Shown here: one piece after another, positions 27,251 to 37,144 of the stretch | Layout: each line of letters starts with the position of its first letter | Numbering within the stretch: the first letter of the stretch is position 1 | NCBI GenBank assembly: GCA_963789275.1 | Contig: CAWBKF010000018.1 | Location: 62,001 to 126,000, forward strand | Direction of reading: 5' to 3' | DNA length: 64,000 nt | DNA from: DAHUYF01 sp963789275 | GTDB taxonomy: Bacteria > Pseudomonadota > Alphaproteobacteria > ATCC43930 > CGMCC-115725 | Program-made: the position numbers and the translations under genes | Notes under the pieces: model-generated | The model's input: the letters and a program-made list of their open reading frames with translations, nothing else | The model's database searches: none | What the model was told of the DNA's origin: nothing

Positions 27251-27523
27251 ATGGGCGACGCGCTGGACATCCGCCGCAAGCGCCTGCTGTTCCGCAGCTG
27301 GCACCGCGGCACGAAGGAGACCGACCTGCTGCTGGGCTCGTTCGCCGAGCGGCACCTCGCGGATATGAGCGAGGCCCAACTCGAGCGCTACGAGGCGCTG
27401 CTGGAGGAGGACGACGCGGTGCTCTTCGACTGGATCACCGGCCGTGCCGCGCCGCCGCCCAAGCATGAGGGCGAGGTGCTGGCGCTGCTGCGCGCCTTCC
27501 GCTTCCGGCCGAGGTCGGCATGA
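27251..27523 (+). CDS. sdhE: Succinate dehydrogenase assembly factor SdhE (DUF339)
   Basis: 90-residue protein with the diagnostic RGTKE motif (SWHRGTKETDLLLG) and FDWITGR. SdhE promotes covalent attachment of FAD to the flavoprotein subunit of succinate dehydrogenase. The length is normal. Its TGA overlaps the ATG of mfd, the usual alphaproteobacterial arrangement of recG, sdhE and mfd. Confidence 0.92.
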   Translation: MGDALDIRRKRLLFRSWHRGTKETDLLLGSFAERHLADMSEAQLERYEALLEEDDAVLFDWITGRAAPPPKHEGEVLALLRAFRFRPRSA

Positions 27524-30500
27524 GCGCGCTCGAGCGCTTCTTCACGGCGGCGGCGGCGCCCGCCGGTCGGCTCACCGTCTCCGGCGCGCCGGAGGGACAC
27601 GACGCCTATCTGCTCGGCGGCATCGTGGCGCATGGCGCGGCGGCGAGCCTGATGCATATCTGCCGCGATGACGGACGCATGGCGCGCAGCGCCGAGGCGC
27701 TCGCCTTCTTCCATCCCGGCATCGAGGTGATCACGCTGCCGGCCTGGGACTGCCTGCCTTACGACCGCGTCTCGCCCAATGCCGAGATCATGAGCCGGCG
27801 CATCGACGCGCTGACGCGGCTTGCGGCGCCCGCCGGCGAGCGGCGCGTGGTGCTGACGACGGTGAACGCCGTCATCCAGCGCGTGCCGCCGCGCCAGCTC
27901 TTCCGCGACCGCGTCCTGACGCTCGGCCGCGGCGGCCGCATGCCGCTCGACCGGCTGATCGGTTTCCTCGCCCGCAACGGCTATTCGCGAACCGATACGG
28001 TGCGCGAAGCCGGCGAGTTCGCGGTGCGCGGCGGCATCGTCGATCTCTTTCCCTCCGGCGCGCGCGGCGCCGGTGCGGCTCGATTTCTTCGGCGATACGC
28101 TGGAGAACATCCGCAGCTTCGATGCGCTGACGCAGCGCTCCACCGGCACGCTCGAGGCGGTGGTCCTCAAGCCGGTCAACGAAGTGCTGCTCGACGACAC
28201 GGCGATCCAGCGCTTCCGCACGCGCTATCGCGAGCAGTTCGGCACCGTGGCCGATGACGATCCGCTCTATGACGCGATCAGCGCCGGGCGGCGCTATATC
28301 GGCATGGAGCACTGGTTGCCGCTCTATTACGAGAGCCTCGAGACGGTGTTCGACTATCTGCCCGAGGCGGCGGTGACGCTCGATTATCAGGCCGAGGACG
28401 TGCGCAACGACCGCCTCGCGACCATCGCCGACTATTATGCCGCGCGCCAGGAGGGGTTGCGCGCCCGGGGGGCGGCGCCGGTCTATCGCGCGGTGCGGCC
28501 CGAGCAGCTTTATCTCGACGACCGGGAGTGGGGGGGCGCGCTTGCCCGCCGCCGCACGGCGGCGTTCACCCCCTTCACCGTGCCTTCCGGTACGCCGCTC
28601 ACCGTCCAGGCCGGCGCCAGCCCCGGCCCCGATTTCGCCGCCGCGCGCGCCAATCCCAAGCTCAATCTGTTCGACGCCGTGCGCGACCATGTCGAAACCG
28701 AGCAGCGCGCCGGCCGCCGCACGCTCATCCTCGCCTACAGCGCCGGCTCCGCCGATCGCCTCAAGGCGGTCCTGTTGGAGCGTGGCCTCGACACGCTGGG
28801 CCCGGTCGCGAGCTGGGACGCGTTCCTCGCCGGTCCCGCAAGCCGCGTCGGCCTTGCCGTGCTCGGCCTCGAGCACGGCTATGTCGTGGATCATGTCGCC
28901 GTGATCACCGAGCAGGACATTCTCGGCGACCGTCTGGCGCGTCCGGCCAAGCGCCGCGCCAATTTCGACCAGTTCATCGCCGAGGTGGCGGCGCTGCAGC
29001 CCGGCGACCTCGTGGTTCATGTCGAGCACGGCATCGGCCGCTATGACGGCCTCGTCACGCTCGAAGTCGCCGGCGCGCCGCATGACTGCTTGCGCGTGCT
29101 CTATGCCGAGGGCGCCAAGCTCTTCGTGCCAGTCGAGAACATCGAGGTGCTGTCGCGCTATGGCTCGGAGGAGAGCGAGGTCCAGCTCGACCGGCTCGGC
29201 GGCGCCGCGTGGCAGTCGCGCAAGGCGCGCGTCAAGCAGCGCATCAAGGACATCGCCGGCCAGCTCATCGCCGTGGCCGCCGAGCGCCAGCTCAAGAACG
29301 GCGAGACGATGCCGGCGCCGGAAGGGCTCTATGAAGAGTTCGCCGCGCGCTTTCCCTATCCCGAGACCGAGGACCAGCAGAAGGCGATCCTCGACACGCT
29401 CACCGACATGGCGTCGGGGCGTCCGATGGACCGGCTCATCTGCGGCGATGTCGGCTTCGGCAAGACCGAAGTGGCGCTGCGCGCCGCCTTCGTCGCCGCC
29501 ATGAGCGGAACGCAGGTCGCCGTCGTCGTGCCGACGACGCTGCTGGCGCGCCAGCACTACCGCACCTTCGTCCAGCGCTTCCAAGGATTGCCGGTGCGCA
29601 TCGCGCAGCTCTCGCGCCTGGTCTCGCCGCGCGAAGCGGCGCAGATCAAGAAGGATCTCGCCGAGAGCCGCATCGAGATCGTCATCGGCACCCATGCGCT
29701 GCTGGGCAAGGGCGTCAAGCTGCGCCATCTCGGCCTGCTGGTGATCGACGAGGAGCAGCATTTCGGCGTGGCGCAGAAGGAGCGGCTGAAGCAGCTCAAG
29801 GCCAATGTGCATGTGCTGACGCTGACGGCGACGCCGATCCCGCGCACCTTGCAGCTGGCGCTCGCCGGCGTGCGCGAGATGAGCATCATCGCGACGCCGC
29901 CGGTCGATCGCCTGGCGGTGCGCACCTTCGTCATGCCGTGGGACGGCGTCGTGCTGCGCGAGGCGATCCTGCGCGAGCGGCATCGCGGCGGCCAGATCTT
30001 CTATGTCGCGCCGCGCATCAGCGATCTCGGCGAGGTGGCCGAGCAGCTCCAGGAGCTGGTGCCCGAGATCAAGGTGGCGGTGGCGCATGGCAAGATGGCG
30101 GCGAGCGAGCTCGAGGCGGTGATGGCCGCCTTCGACGATCACAGCTACGATATGCTGCTCTCCACCAACATCATCGAGAGCGGCCTCGACATCCCCAGCG
30201 CCAATACGCTCATCATCCATCGCGCCGACCGGTTCGGCCTGGCGCAGCTCTATCAGCTGCGCGGCCGCATCGGCCGCAGCAAGCTGCGCGCCTACGCCTA
30301 TCTCACGCTGCCGCAAGGCAAGAGCCTGACCCCCACCGCGCAGCGCCGGCTCGAGGTGATGCAGACGCTCGACCAGCTCGGCGCCGGGTTCACGCTGGCG
30401 AGCCACGATCTCGACATCCGCGGCGCCGGCAATCTGCTCGGCGAGGAGCAGTCCGGCCATATCCGCGAAGTCGGCGTCGAGCTCTATCAGCACATGCTGG

Positions 30501-31087
30501 AGGAGGCGATCGCCACCACCCGCAGCGGCGTCGGCGAGCTCGGCGACGCGCCGGAGGAATGGACGCCGCAGATCACGCTGGGCACGCCGGTGCTGATCCC
30601 CGAGACCTACGTCGGCGACCTCAATGTCCGGCTCGGCCTCTATCGCCGCATCGTCGCCCTGGTCGACCGGCGCGAGATCGAGGCCTTCGCCGCCGAGCTG
30701 ATCGACCGCTTCGGCGCCTTGCCGCAGGAGGTCGACAACCTGCTGGAGATCATCGCCATCAAGCGGCTGTGCCGGGACGCCGGGATCGAGAAGCTCGAGG
30801 CCGGGCCCAAAGGCGCAGTGCTCGCCTTCCGTCACGAGCGTTTCGCCAACCCGGCGGGGCTGGTGGATTTCCTGCAGCGCCATGCCGGCACCGCCAAGCT
30901 GCGCACGGATCAGCGCCTCGTCATCATGCGCGACTGGGAGGACACCCGCGACCGGCTGCGCGGCGTCAACGCGCTGCTGCGGAATCTCGCCGACATCGCC
31001 GCGGCGCCGCCGCCGCCGGCAGCGCGATCGACGCCGCCACCCCGCGCGCCGGCGGCACCGCCCAGCGCCGCCAGAAAAGTGCGCTAA
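27520..31087 (+). CDS. mfd: Transcription-repair coupling factor Mfd (frameshifted near 28065)
   Basis: About 1188 residues when corrected. The N-terminal UvrB-like part (LPAWDCLPYDRVSPNAEIMSRR) ends at DLFPSGARG in the first frame. VRLDFFGDTLENIRSFD continues from 28073 in the next frame, so one base is surplus in the GCGCGCGGCGCC stretch at about 28058-28070. The RNA polymerase-interaction domain, GDVGFGKTEVA, VIDEEQHFGVAQKE, TATPIPRTLQ, QLRGRIGRS and the C-terminal domain all follow. Mfd displaces stalled polymerase and recruits UvrA. The intact remainder makes a sequence error more likely than real loss. Confidence 0.9.
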
Positions 31088-31725
31088 CCGCTCGGCTGGC
31101 CGCCATTCTGCACGAGGTCGAACACCGGCAGGAAGAACTCCGGCTCCTGCGCGCCCGAAACGGCGTATTGCCGCTCGAAGATGAAGCACGGCACCGCGTT
31201 GATGCCGAGGCGGCGCGCGCTGCGATCCTCGGCGAGCACCTGCTCGAGCTCGGCCGGGCTTGCGAGCCACGCGCCGGCCTCGGCGGCGTCGAGCCCGACG
31301 CCGCCGGCGATCTCCGCCAGCACCGCGCGGTCGCCGATGTCGCGCCCGTCGACGAAATAGCCACGGAACAGCGCCTCCACCATCCGCTCGGCGCTGCCGG
31401 CAGCGGCGGCGTAGCGCAACAGGCGATGGGCGTCGCGCGTGTTGGGGGTGCGGCGGATGCGGTCGAAGGCAAAGGGAATGTCGACCGTGGCGCCGGCCTC
31501 GGTGACGTTGGCATAGATCCGGTCGGCATGGGTGTTGCCGCCGAATTTCGCGGCGAGATAGGCTTGGCGCTCGACCCCCTCGGGCGGCAGGTCCGGGTTG
31601 AGCTGGAACGGCCGCCAGGTGATCTCCGCCTCGATCTCCGGGCGCAAGGCGAGCGCCTTCTCCAGCCGGCGCTTGCCGATGTAGCACCAGGGGCAGACCA
31701 CGTCGGAGACGATATCGATATGCAT
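31084..31725 (-). CDS. DsbA-family oxidoreductase (FrnE-like)
   Basis: 213-residue thioredoxin-fold protein with CPWCYIGKRRLE near the N-terminus (CxxC at about 10-13), the helical insertion and the cis-Pro segment INAVPCFIFERQYAVSGAQ. It lacks a signal peptide, so it acts in the cytoplasm as a disulfide isomerase-like or 2-hydroxychromene-2-carboxylate isomerase-like protein. ATG at 31725 gives the normal start MHIDIVSDVVCPWC. It converges on mfd with a four-base overlap. Confidence 0.88.
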   Translation of the reverse strand: MHIDIVSDVVCPWCYIGKRRLEKALALRPEIEAEITWRPFQLNPDLPPEGVERQAYLAAKFGGNTHADRIYANVTEAGATVDIPFAFDRIRRTPNTRDAHRLLRYAAAAGSAERMVEALFRGYFVDGRDIGDRAVLAEIAGGVGLDAAEAGAWLASPAELEQVLAEDRSARRLGINAVPCFIFERQYAVSGAQEPEFFLPVFDLVQNGGQPSG

Positions 31726-31844
31726 GGGCTCGGGCCTCGTGGGCGCGCAGGGATCACCTGTCATAGCATGCCCGCGTGCTTGACGCTCGCTCCCGCGACG
31801 ACAAGGATGGCGCGGGCCGGGGCAGGGGGAGGCGGGTAGGCAGC

Positions 31845-32609
31845 ATGGCGGTGTTCAATCTGGCCGGTCGCGTGGCGTTGGTGACCGGGGCGTCGGCCGG
31901 TCTCGGCCGGCATTTCGCCGCGGTGCTGGCCGGCGCCGGCGCGGCGGTGGCGCTGGCGGCGCGCCGGCGCGAGAAGCTCGACGAGGCCGTGCGCGAGATC
32001 GTCGCGTCGGGTGGGCGGGCGGCGGCGGTGGCCTGCGATGTCGCCGACGCCCAGAGCGTGCACGCGGCCGCCGACGCGGCGGAGGCGGCGCTCGGCCCCG
32101 TCGACATCCTCGTCAACAATGCCGGCATCGCCATCTCCAAGCCGATGCTGGAGCACAGCGAGGCGGAGTGGGACCAAGTGGTCGACACCAACCTCAAAGG
32201 CGCCTGGCTGCTGTCGCGCGAGCTGGCCGCGCGCTGGGTCGCGGCCGGCCGCGGCGGCCGCATCGTCAACATCGCCTCGCTGCTGGCGCTGCGCACGATC
32301 CGGCATGTGCCGAGCTATTGCGCGGCCAAGGCGGGGCTGGTGCATCTCACCCACACCATGGCGATGGAGCTGGCGCGCAAGGGCATCACCGTCAATGCCA
32401 TCGCGCCCGGCTATTTCGAGACCGACATGAATCGCGGCTTCCTGCGCAGCGAGGTCGGCCAGGCGCTGATCGCGCGCATCCCGATGGCGCGCTCGGGCGA
32501 GGCGCGCGATCTCGACGGCGCGCTGCTGCTGCTGGTCTCGGACGCCGGCGCCTATATCACCGGCGCGGTGCTGCCGGTCGATGGCGGCCATGCCGTGGCG
32601 AGCGTGTGA
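31845..32609 (+). CDS. SDR-family oxidoreductase
   Basis: 254 residues, canonical classical SDR: TGASAGLG, NNAGIA, catalytic Ser in NIASLLA, YCAAKAG with Tyr and Lys, and VDGGHAV at the end. The ATG at 31845 follows GGGAGGCGGG; upstream in-frame codons are not conserved-looking. It is the first gene of a coupled operon with a phosphotransferase and a DUF6285 gene, a grouping seen in alphaproteobacterial acyl-CoA or alcohol catabolism clusters. Confidence 0.88.
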   Translation: MAVFNLAGRVALVTGASAGLGRHFAAVLAGAGAAVALAARRREKLDEAVREIVASGGRAAAVACDVADAQSVHAAADAAEAALGPVDILVNNAGIAISKPMLEHSEAEWDQVVDTNLKGAWLLSRELAARWVAAGRGGRIVNIASLLALRTIRHVPSYCAAKAGLVHLTHTMAMELARKGITVNAIAPGYFETDMNRGFLRSEVGQALIARIPMARSGEARDLDGALLLLVSDAGAYITGAVLPVDGGHAVASV

Positions 32610-33608
32610 ACCGGGCCGCGCTCGAGCGTTATCTCGCCGCGGCCACCGGCGCGCGCTCGGTCGCGATCGACGCGCTCTTCCGCCTGCCGGGTGGCGCGGT
32701 GCAGGAGAACTGGCGCGTCGACCTCCGACTGGACGGCGGCACTCTCGCCGGCAGCAGGCGGCTGGTGCTGCGCACCGATGCCGCGACCCGGCTCGGCCTC
32801 GGCCTCGACCGCGCCGCCGAGTTCCAGGTGCTGCGCGCCGTCCACGCTGCCGGCCTCTCGGTGCCGCAGCCGCTGCTGCTGTGCGAGGATATCGGCGTCA
32901 TCGGCCGGCCGTTCTTTCTCACGGCCTTCGTCGCCGGCGCGGCGGAGGGAGCGCGCATCGTCGCGGGCGAGCTCGGCGGCGAACGCGCGGCGCTGATCGC
33001 GCGGCTGGCGCAGGAGCTGGCGCTGCTGCATGCGATCCGGCCGCCGCTGGTCCGGGCTTGGCTCGCTGGCGCCGCCGCCCGCCGATGCCGCGCAGGCGCG
33101 GCTCGAGGAATGCGCGCGCCTCCTCGCCGGCGACGGCGCGCCGCATCCGGTGGCGGAGTGGGGGCTGCGCTGGCTCATCCGCCACGCTCCGGCGCCGGTG
33201 GCGCCGGTGCTCTGCCATGGCGATTTCCGCACCGGCAATTTTCTCGCCGACGCGCAGGGCTTCACCGCGCTGCTCGATTGGGAGTTCGCCGGCTGGAGCG
33301 ATCCCGACGAGGATCTCGGCTGGTTCTGTCTCGGCCCCTGGCGCTTCGGCGCTTATCGCCGCGAAGCCGGCGGCATCGCCGCGCGCGCCGCGTTCTATCG
33401 CGCCTATGAGGCGGCGTCGGGCCGCGCCGTCGCGGCCCAGCGCGTGCGCTGGTGGGAGGTGATGGCGGCGCTGCGCTGGCTGGTCATCGCGCTGCGCCAG
33501 CGCGACCGCTGTCTCGTCGGCGGCGAGCGCTCGCTCGATCTCGCGCTGACCGGCCGCCGCCCGGCGGAATGCGAGATCGAGATCCTGAAGCTGACCGAGG
33601 CGGCGTGA
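32606..33608 (+). CDS. Phosphotransferase family protein (APH/ACAD10-like), frameshifted
   Basis: Aminoglycoside-phosphotransferase-fold kinase of about 333 residues after correction. The GTG start overlaps the SDR stop (GTGA). The first part carries the N-lobe (GGAVQENWRVDLRL, LVLRTDAA); the second carries the catalytic loop CHGDFRTGNFL and the metal-binding LLDWEFAGWSDPDEDLGW. The frame switches at about 33053: CCGGG there has one G too many, after which LGSLAPPPADAAQARLEE follows naturally. Members of this subgroup sit with acyl-CoA dehydrogenases and may phosphorylate hydroxyacyl-CoAs, not antibiotics. Confidence 0.82.
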
Positions 33609-33949
33609 TGCGCGATCCGCCAGATGCCGAGTTCCTGGTCGCGCTCGCGCGCGAGGCCGAGGCGCGCGCCGACAGCCCCGATCTCGTCGCCCGCGCCGAC
33701 GCCATCGCCGAGCGCGAGCGCGCCGCCGGCGATGCCGCCGTCGAGCGCGTCCGCCGGGCGCTGGCCGAACGCTATGGCGAGGGCGGGATCGGGTGCCTGA
33801 TGCGCCGGCTCGCCGCCGAGATCCGCGCCGGCGCCGGCGCCGAGCCCGGCGCCGAGCGCACGGCGCTGCGCCGCCTGCTCTGGGCGATAACGGTGGAGAA
33901 GCTCGCCGAGAGCAACCCCGACTACCTTGCGGCCGCCGATGGCGGCTGA
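33608..33949 (+). CDS. DUF6285 domain-containing protein
   Basis: 113-residue all-helical protein starting DPPDAEFLVALAREAEA and ending LRRLLWAITVEKLAESNPDYLA, the pattern of DUF6285. Its ATG overlaps the phosphotransferase stop by one base. Members normally follow an APH-type phosphotransferase, as here; no biochemical role is known. Confidence 0.75.
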   Translation: MRDPPDAEFLVALAREAEARADSPDLVARADAIAERERAAGDAAVERVRRALAERYGEGGIGCLMRRLAAEIRAGAGAEPGAERTALRRLLWAITVEKLAESNPDYLAAADGG

Positions 33950-34043
33950 GGCGGCCGGCGGCACGCCAACTCGCCTTCGCCGTGAGGCTGTGTTAGGCTT
34001 CCGCGCGGGAGAATGCGTGGGATACAGCCGGCGAGGGATGCGG

Positions 34044-34493
34044 ATGAGAGCTGAGGAAAAGGGGAGCGTCCGTCGCGGATCGGGCGCCGCGATCGCGGTG
34101 GCGTGCATCGCCGCCGTGTTACTGCTCGGCGGCTGCGCCGGCAGGCACGCCCAGTCGGATGCGTCGCAGACGCAGCAAGCGCAGCAGCAGGGGCTCGACC
34201 GGGCGCGCGGCCTGTGCCGCGATTTCGGGTACGCGCCGGGGACGACGGAGTTCGCGCGCTGCGCTCAGTCGGAATATGACCGGGCGTGGCAGGGAGTGCC
34301 GTCACAGGCCGCGGCGCCGCCGCAGGTCGTGGTGCCGACGCCGGTGGTGACGCCGCAAGTGGCGCAGCCGCCGGTACCGCAAGCGGCACCGCCGCAACCC
34401 GCGCCGCAGGCCGGAAATGACAGTGACGATTGGCTAATCAATTGGATGAGGGGGCCGCCGGTGTGCCGGACTGCCGCCTGTACGGCCTGGTGA
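34044..34493 (+). CDS. Small proline-rich lipoprotein
   Basis: 149 residues. A lipobox LLLGGC follows a hydrophobic helix (IAVACIAAVLLLGGC), so the mature protein begins with a lipid-modified Cys. The segment RARGLCRDFGYAPGTTEFARCAQSEYDR resembles the short C-D-YGxPGTxxFxxCV repeat found in small alphaproteobacterial envelope proteins. A Pro/Gln/Val-rich linker follows. The ATG at 34044 has GAGGG eight bases before it. Function unknown. Confidence 0.65.
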   Translation: MRAEEKGSVRRGSGAAIAVACIAAVLLLGGCAGRHAQSDASQTQQAQQQGLDRARGLCRDFGYAPGTTEFARCAQSEYDRAWQGVPSQAAAPPQVVVPTPVVTPQVAQPPVPQAAPPQPAPQAGNDSDDWLINWMRGPPVCRTAACTAW

Positions 34494-34548
34494 GCGGGAC
34501 AGAGCGCGAACCGGTCGACGGCTCGTGAGCGGCCGCTGACGGCCGGAG

Positions 34549-35439
34549 CTAGACGTCCCAGAAGGGATCGGCGCGGCGAAAGGTGCGGGCGCAGGCGGGA
34601 AAGCGCTCGCGGCAGGTGGCGATCTCGCGCGCCATCCAGCCGGCCAGCAGATGCTGCGCCGGCGGCGGTGGCGGCAGCGTGCTCATCAGCGCATCGCCGA
34701 CCCGCGCGTCGTTCATCCTGCCCATGAGATCCTGCAGCTGGACGAGCCGTTCGAGATAATTCTCGGCGCGAGTCTCGTCGAACAAAGATTTCAATAATTC
34801 AATGGGATAACGGAGTTTTTTCACGCGAATTCGGAGCTGGTGGAAGCTCTGGGCGTCGGCGAGATCGGCGTGCTTGATGCGCTTGCGCAGCTTGTGGTGC
34901 CGTTGATCGAGCAGGCCCGCGGCATAGTCGCGCAGCGGCATCGCCCAGATCTCCGTCCGGCCCGGCGCCGGCCGGCGCAGCCAGGGCAAGTCGGCGACGG
35001 CCTGCTCGATGACTACGAGGCTGCTTTTGAGCGTATCGCCGGGCGGCAGCGCCGCGCGCCGCGCCCTGCGCGCCAGCCGCTCGAGCGCGGCGAGCGCCAT
35101 CTCCTCCGGCATCGCCGCGCGCAGCGGCGCCACGCTGTAGGTGAGGAACACGTCCCATTCCCGGGCGCGGCCATAGCGCTGCGCTACCGCGCCGAGCCGG
35201 TCGCCGAGCGCGCGGCGCTCGCGCTCGGGGAAGGCGTGATCGAAGGCGGAGAGGATCGAGCGCAGCCGCCGGAGCCCGACGCGGAAGCGGTGGATCGCCT
35301 CGGCGGTGGGGTAGCGGGCGCCGCTGGCGCGCCGGTGCAGTGCGCCGAGCGCGCCGGCGAGCATCTCCTGCAGGCCATCACCGACGGCGAGATCGGTGGT
35401 GAGCTCCGGGGCTGCGCTGGGGCGGGTCGACGCGTCCAT
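34549..35439 (-). CDS. CHAD domain-containing protein
   Basis: 296 residues, helical, with the conserved histidines and basic residues of CHAD: IHRFRVGLRRLRSILSAFDHAF in the first half and FHQLRIRVKKLRYPIELLKSLF in the second. CHAD domains bind inorganic polyphosphate. No CYTH domain is fused to it. Starts with ATG at 35439. The 288 bases between it and the dehydrogenase gene hold nothing I can name. Confidence 0.85.
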   Translation of the reverse strand: MDASTRPSAAPELTTDLAVGDGLQEMLAGALGALHRRASGARYPTAEAIHRFRVGLRRLRSILSAFDHAFPERERRALGDRLGAVAQRYGRAREWDVFLTYSVAPLRAAMPEEMALAALERLARRARRAALPPGDTLKSSLVVIEQAVADLPWLRRPAPGRTEIWAMPLRDYAAGLLDQRHHKLRKRIKHADLADAQSFHQLRIRVKKLRYPIELLKSLFDETRAENYLERLVQLQDLMGRMNDARVGDALMSTLPPPPPAQHLLAGWMAREIATCRERFPACARTFRRADPFWDV

Positions 35440-35727
35440 GGCGCGGCTTCAGGCGGCATCGTCCGGCGCGTTCCCGCCGGACCGTCCTGCGTTGGCAGAA
35501 GCGCGGTCGTCGCCGCGCCTAGCCGCCCGCGGCCACGCCAAGCGCCGCCATGCCAGCCGCCGCGGGCTTCGCGACCGGCTGCCGCTCCGAGACCACCATG
35601 CTGCCCTCCCAGAGGCAGAGTCTTACCGGGACACCCCTCGTTTAGGCAAGGCGGGAGCGGGGGATCAGCATTTGACGCGGGTGGCCCGGCGCTTGCACTC
35701 TCAGGCAGCGCAGCGGCGAGGAAATGC

Positions 35728-36667
35728 ATGAAACCGGAGATCGTGCTCACCATCCCGATCTATGCCACGGCGGTCGAGCAGCTCGACCAGCTTTTCACCG
35801 TGCATCGCCTGTGGCAGGCGAAGGATCGCGTGGCTTTCTTCCGCGAGATCCGGGATCGCGTCCATGCGATCGCCACCGGCGGCGGCTTCCGCATCGACGG
35901 GGCGCTGATGGACGGGCTGCCCAAGACCGAGATCATCTCGACCATGAGCATCGGCGTCGACCATATCGATCTCGCCGCCGCCAAAGCAGCGCGGCATCGC
36001 CGTCACCAACACGCCCGATGTGCTCACCGACGATGTCGCGGATATCGGCATGGCGCTGGTGTTGGCGGTGGCGCGGCGGCTCGTCACCGGCGACCGCTAT
36101 GTGCGCGAGGGCAAATGGCTCAAGGCCAATCTGCCTCTCACCACCAAGGTCGGCGGCGCAAGCATGGGCATCTTGGGGCTCGGCCGCATCGGTCTTGCCA
36201 TCGCCAAGCGCGCCGAGGCGTTCGGCATGAAGATCGTCTATCACGGGCCGCGCGCCAAGCCGGGCGTGGCCTACCGTTATTACCCCGATCTCGCTGAGAT
36301 GGCGCGTGACGTCGACTATCTCATGGTGAGCTGTCCCGGCGGCGCCGAGACGCACAACCTCGTCAGTGCCGCGGTGCTGGCGGCGCTGGGCAAAACAGGC
36401 GTGGTGATCAACATCGCCCGCGGCTCGGTGATCGACGAGGCGGCGATGGTGAGGATGCTGCAGGACGGGAGCCTGGGCGGCGCCGGGCTCGACGTCTTCG
36501 TCGAGGAGCCGCGTGTGCCGGAGCCACTGTTTCAGCTGGAGAACGTGGTGCTGCAGCCGCATGTCGGCAGCGCCACCCACGCCACCCGCGCGGCCATGGG
36601 CCAGCTCGTCGTCGACAATCTGGCGGCGCATTTCGCCGGCAAGCCGCTGCTCACCCGCGTGGTGTGA
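35728..36667 (+). CDS. D-isomer-specific 2-hydroxyacid dehydrogenase (frameshifted)
   Basis: NAD(P)-dependent dehydrogenase of about 312 residues after correction. STMSIGVDHIDLAAAKA ends the first frame; TNTPDVLTDDVADIGMALVLAVARR continues in the next. The switch falls at AAAGCAGCGCGGC near 35985, where one base is surplus. The rest is complete: GILGLGRIGLAIAKR nucleotide site, catalytic Glu in DVFVEEP and His in LQPHVGSAT. It resembles glyoxylate/hydroxypyruvate reductases. Confidence 0.85.
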
Positions 36668-36679
36668 GCTCCCGCGGGG

Positions 36680-37029
36680 CTAGAACTTCTCCTCGCCGCG
36701 CTGGCGCAGCGCGTCGGGAAAATCGCGGTAGAGCGCGAAATTCGCGTCGGTCACCATTGAATTCACGGAAAAATGCAGCCCCTCGACCGGCTCGCCCCGC
36801 GCCGCGGCGCGGGCGAAGGCGGCATCGAGCTGGGCGAGATCGACGACCTCGATCATGATGTGGAAGTCGCCGAGCTCGCGCGGCGCGAGCCCGAGCTTGC
36901 GCCGCGTCAGGCGCCAGCCGGCGATCAGCCCTGCTCTTTGAGATGGTCGAGATAGCGGCCGAGCCGCTCGCTGAACTCAGTGTCGCGCAACCCGGGCTTC
37001 AGATTGCACCAGACGTGATAGATGTCCAT
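36680..37029 (-). pseudogene. DUF6614-like small protein gene, one-base deletion
   Basis: Reading from the ATG at 37029: MDIYHVWCNLKPG ... YLDHLKEQG then a TGA. Adding one G in the CAGGGCTG run (plus-strand 36927-36933) restores LIAGWRLTRRKLGLAPRELGDFH and carries the frame to FALYRDFPDALRQRGEEKF and a TAG at 36680. The restored 116-residue protein matches the small alpha/beta protein family I know as DUF6614. Function unknown. The gene is either recently broken or misread at a G run. Confidence 0.65.
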
Positions 37030-37089
37030 GGCGATGCTCCTGCGCCGCTCGCGCCGGTGCGGCCGCCGCCACCCCCCTCACAAAGCAAA

Positions 37090-37114
37090 GCGGCGCCGGG
37101 AAACCCGGCGCCGC
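37090..37114 (-). terminator. Putative terminator after the channel gene
   Basis: Perfect 11-bp inverted repeat (GCGGCGCCGGG / CCCGGCGCCGC) with a three-base loop, about 30 bases past the stop codon at 37145. On the minus strand it is followed by TTTGCTTTG, a weak T-rich tract. Confidence 0.6.
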
Positions 37115-37144
37115 CAAGGATATCAGAACGTCGTCGCGTCGATA

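Noticed and set aside
27872..31687. 1271-codon minus-strand ORF opposite mfd
   Set aside because: Low-complexity shadow frame across Mfd and FrnE; the plus-strand mfd motifs are unambiguous.
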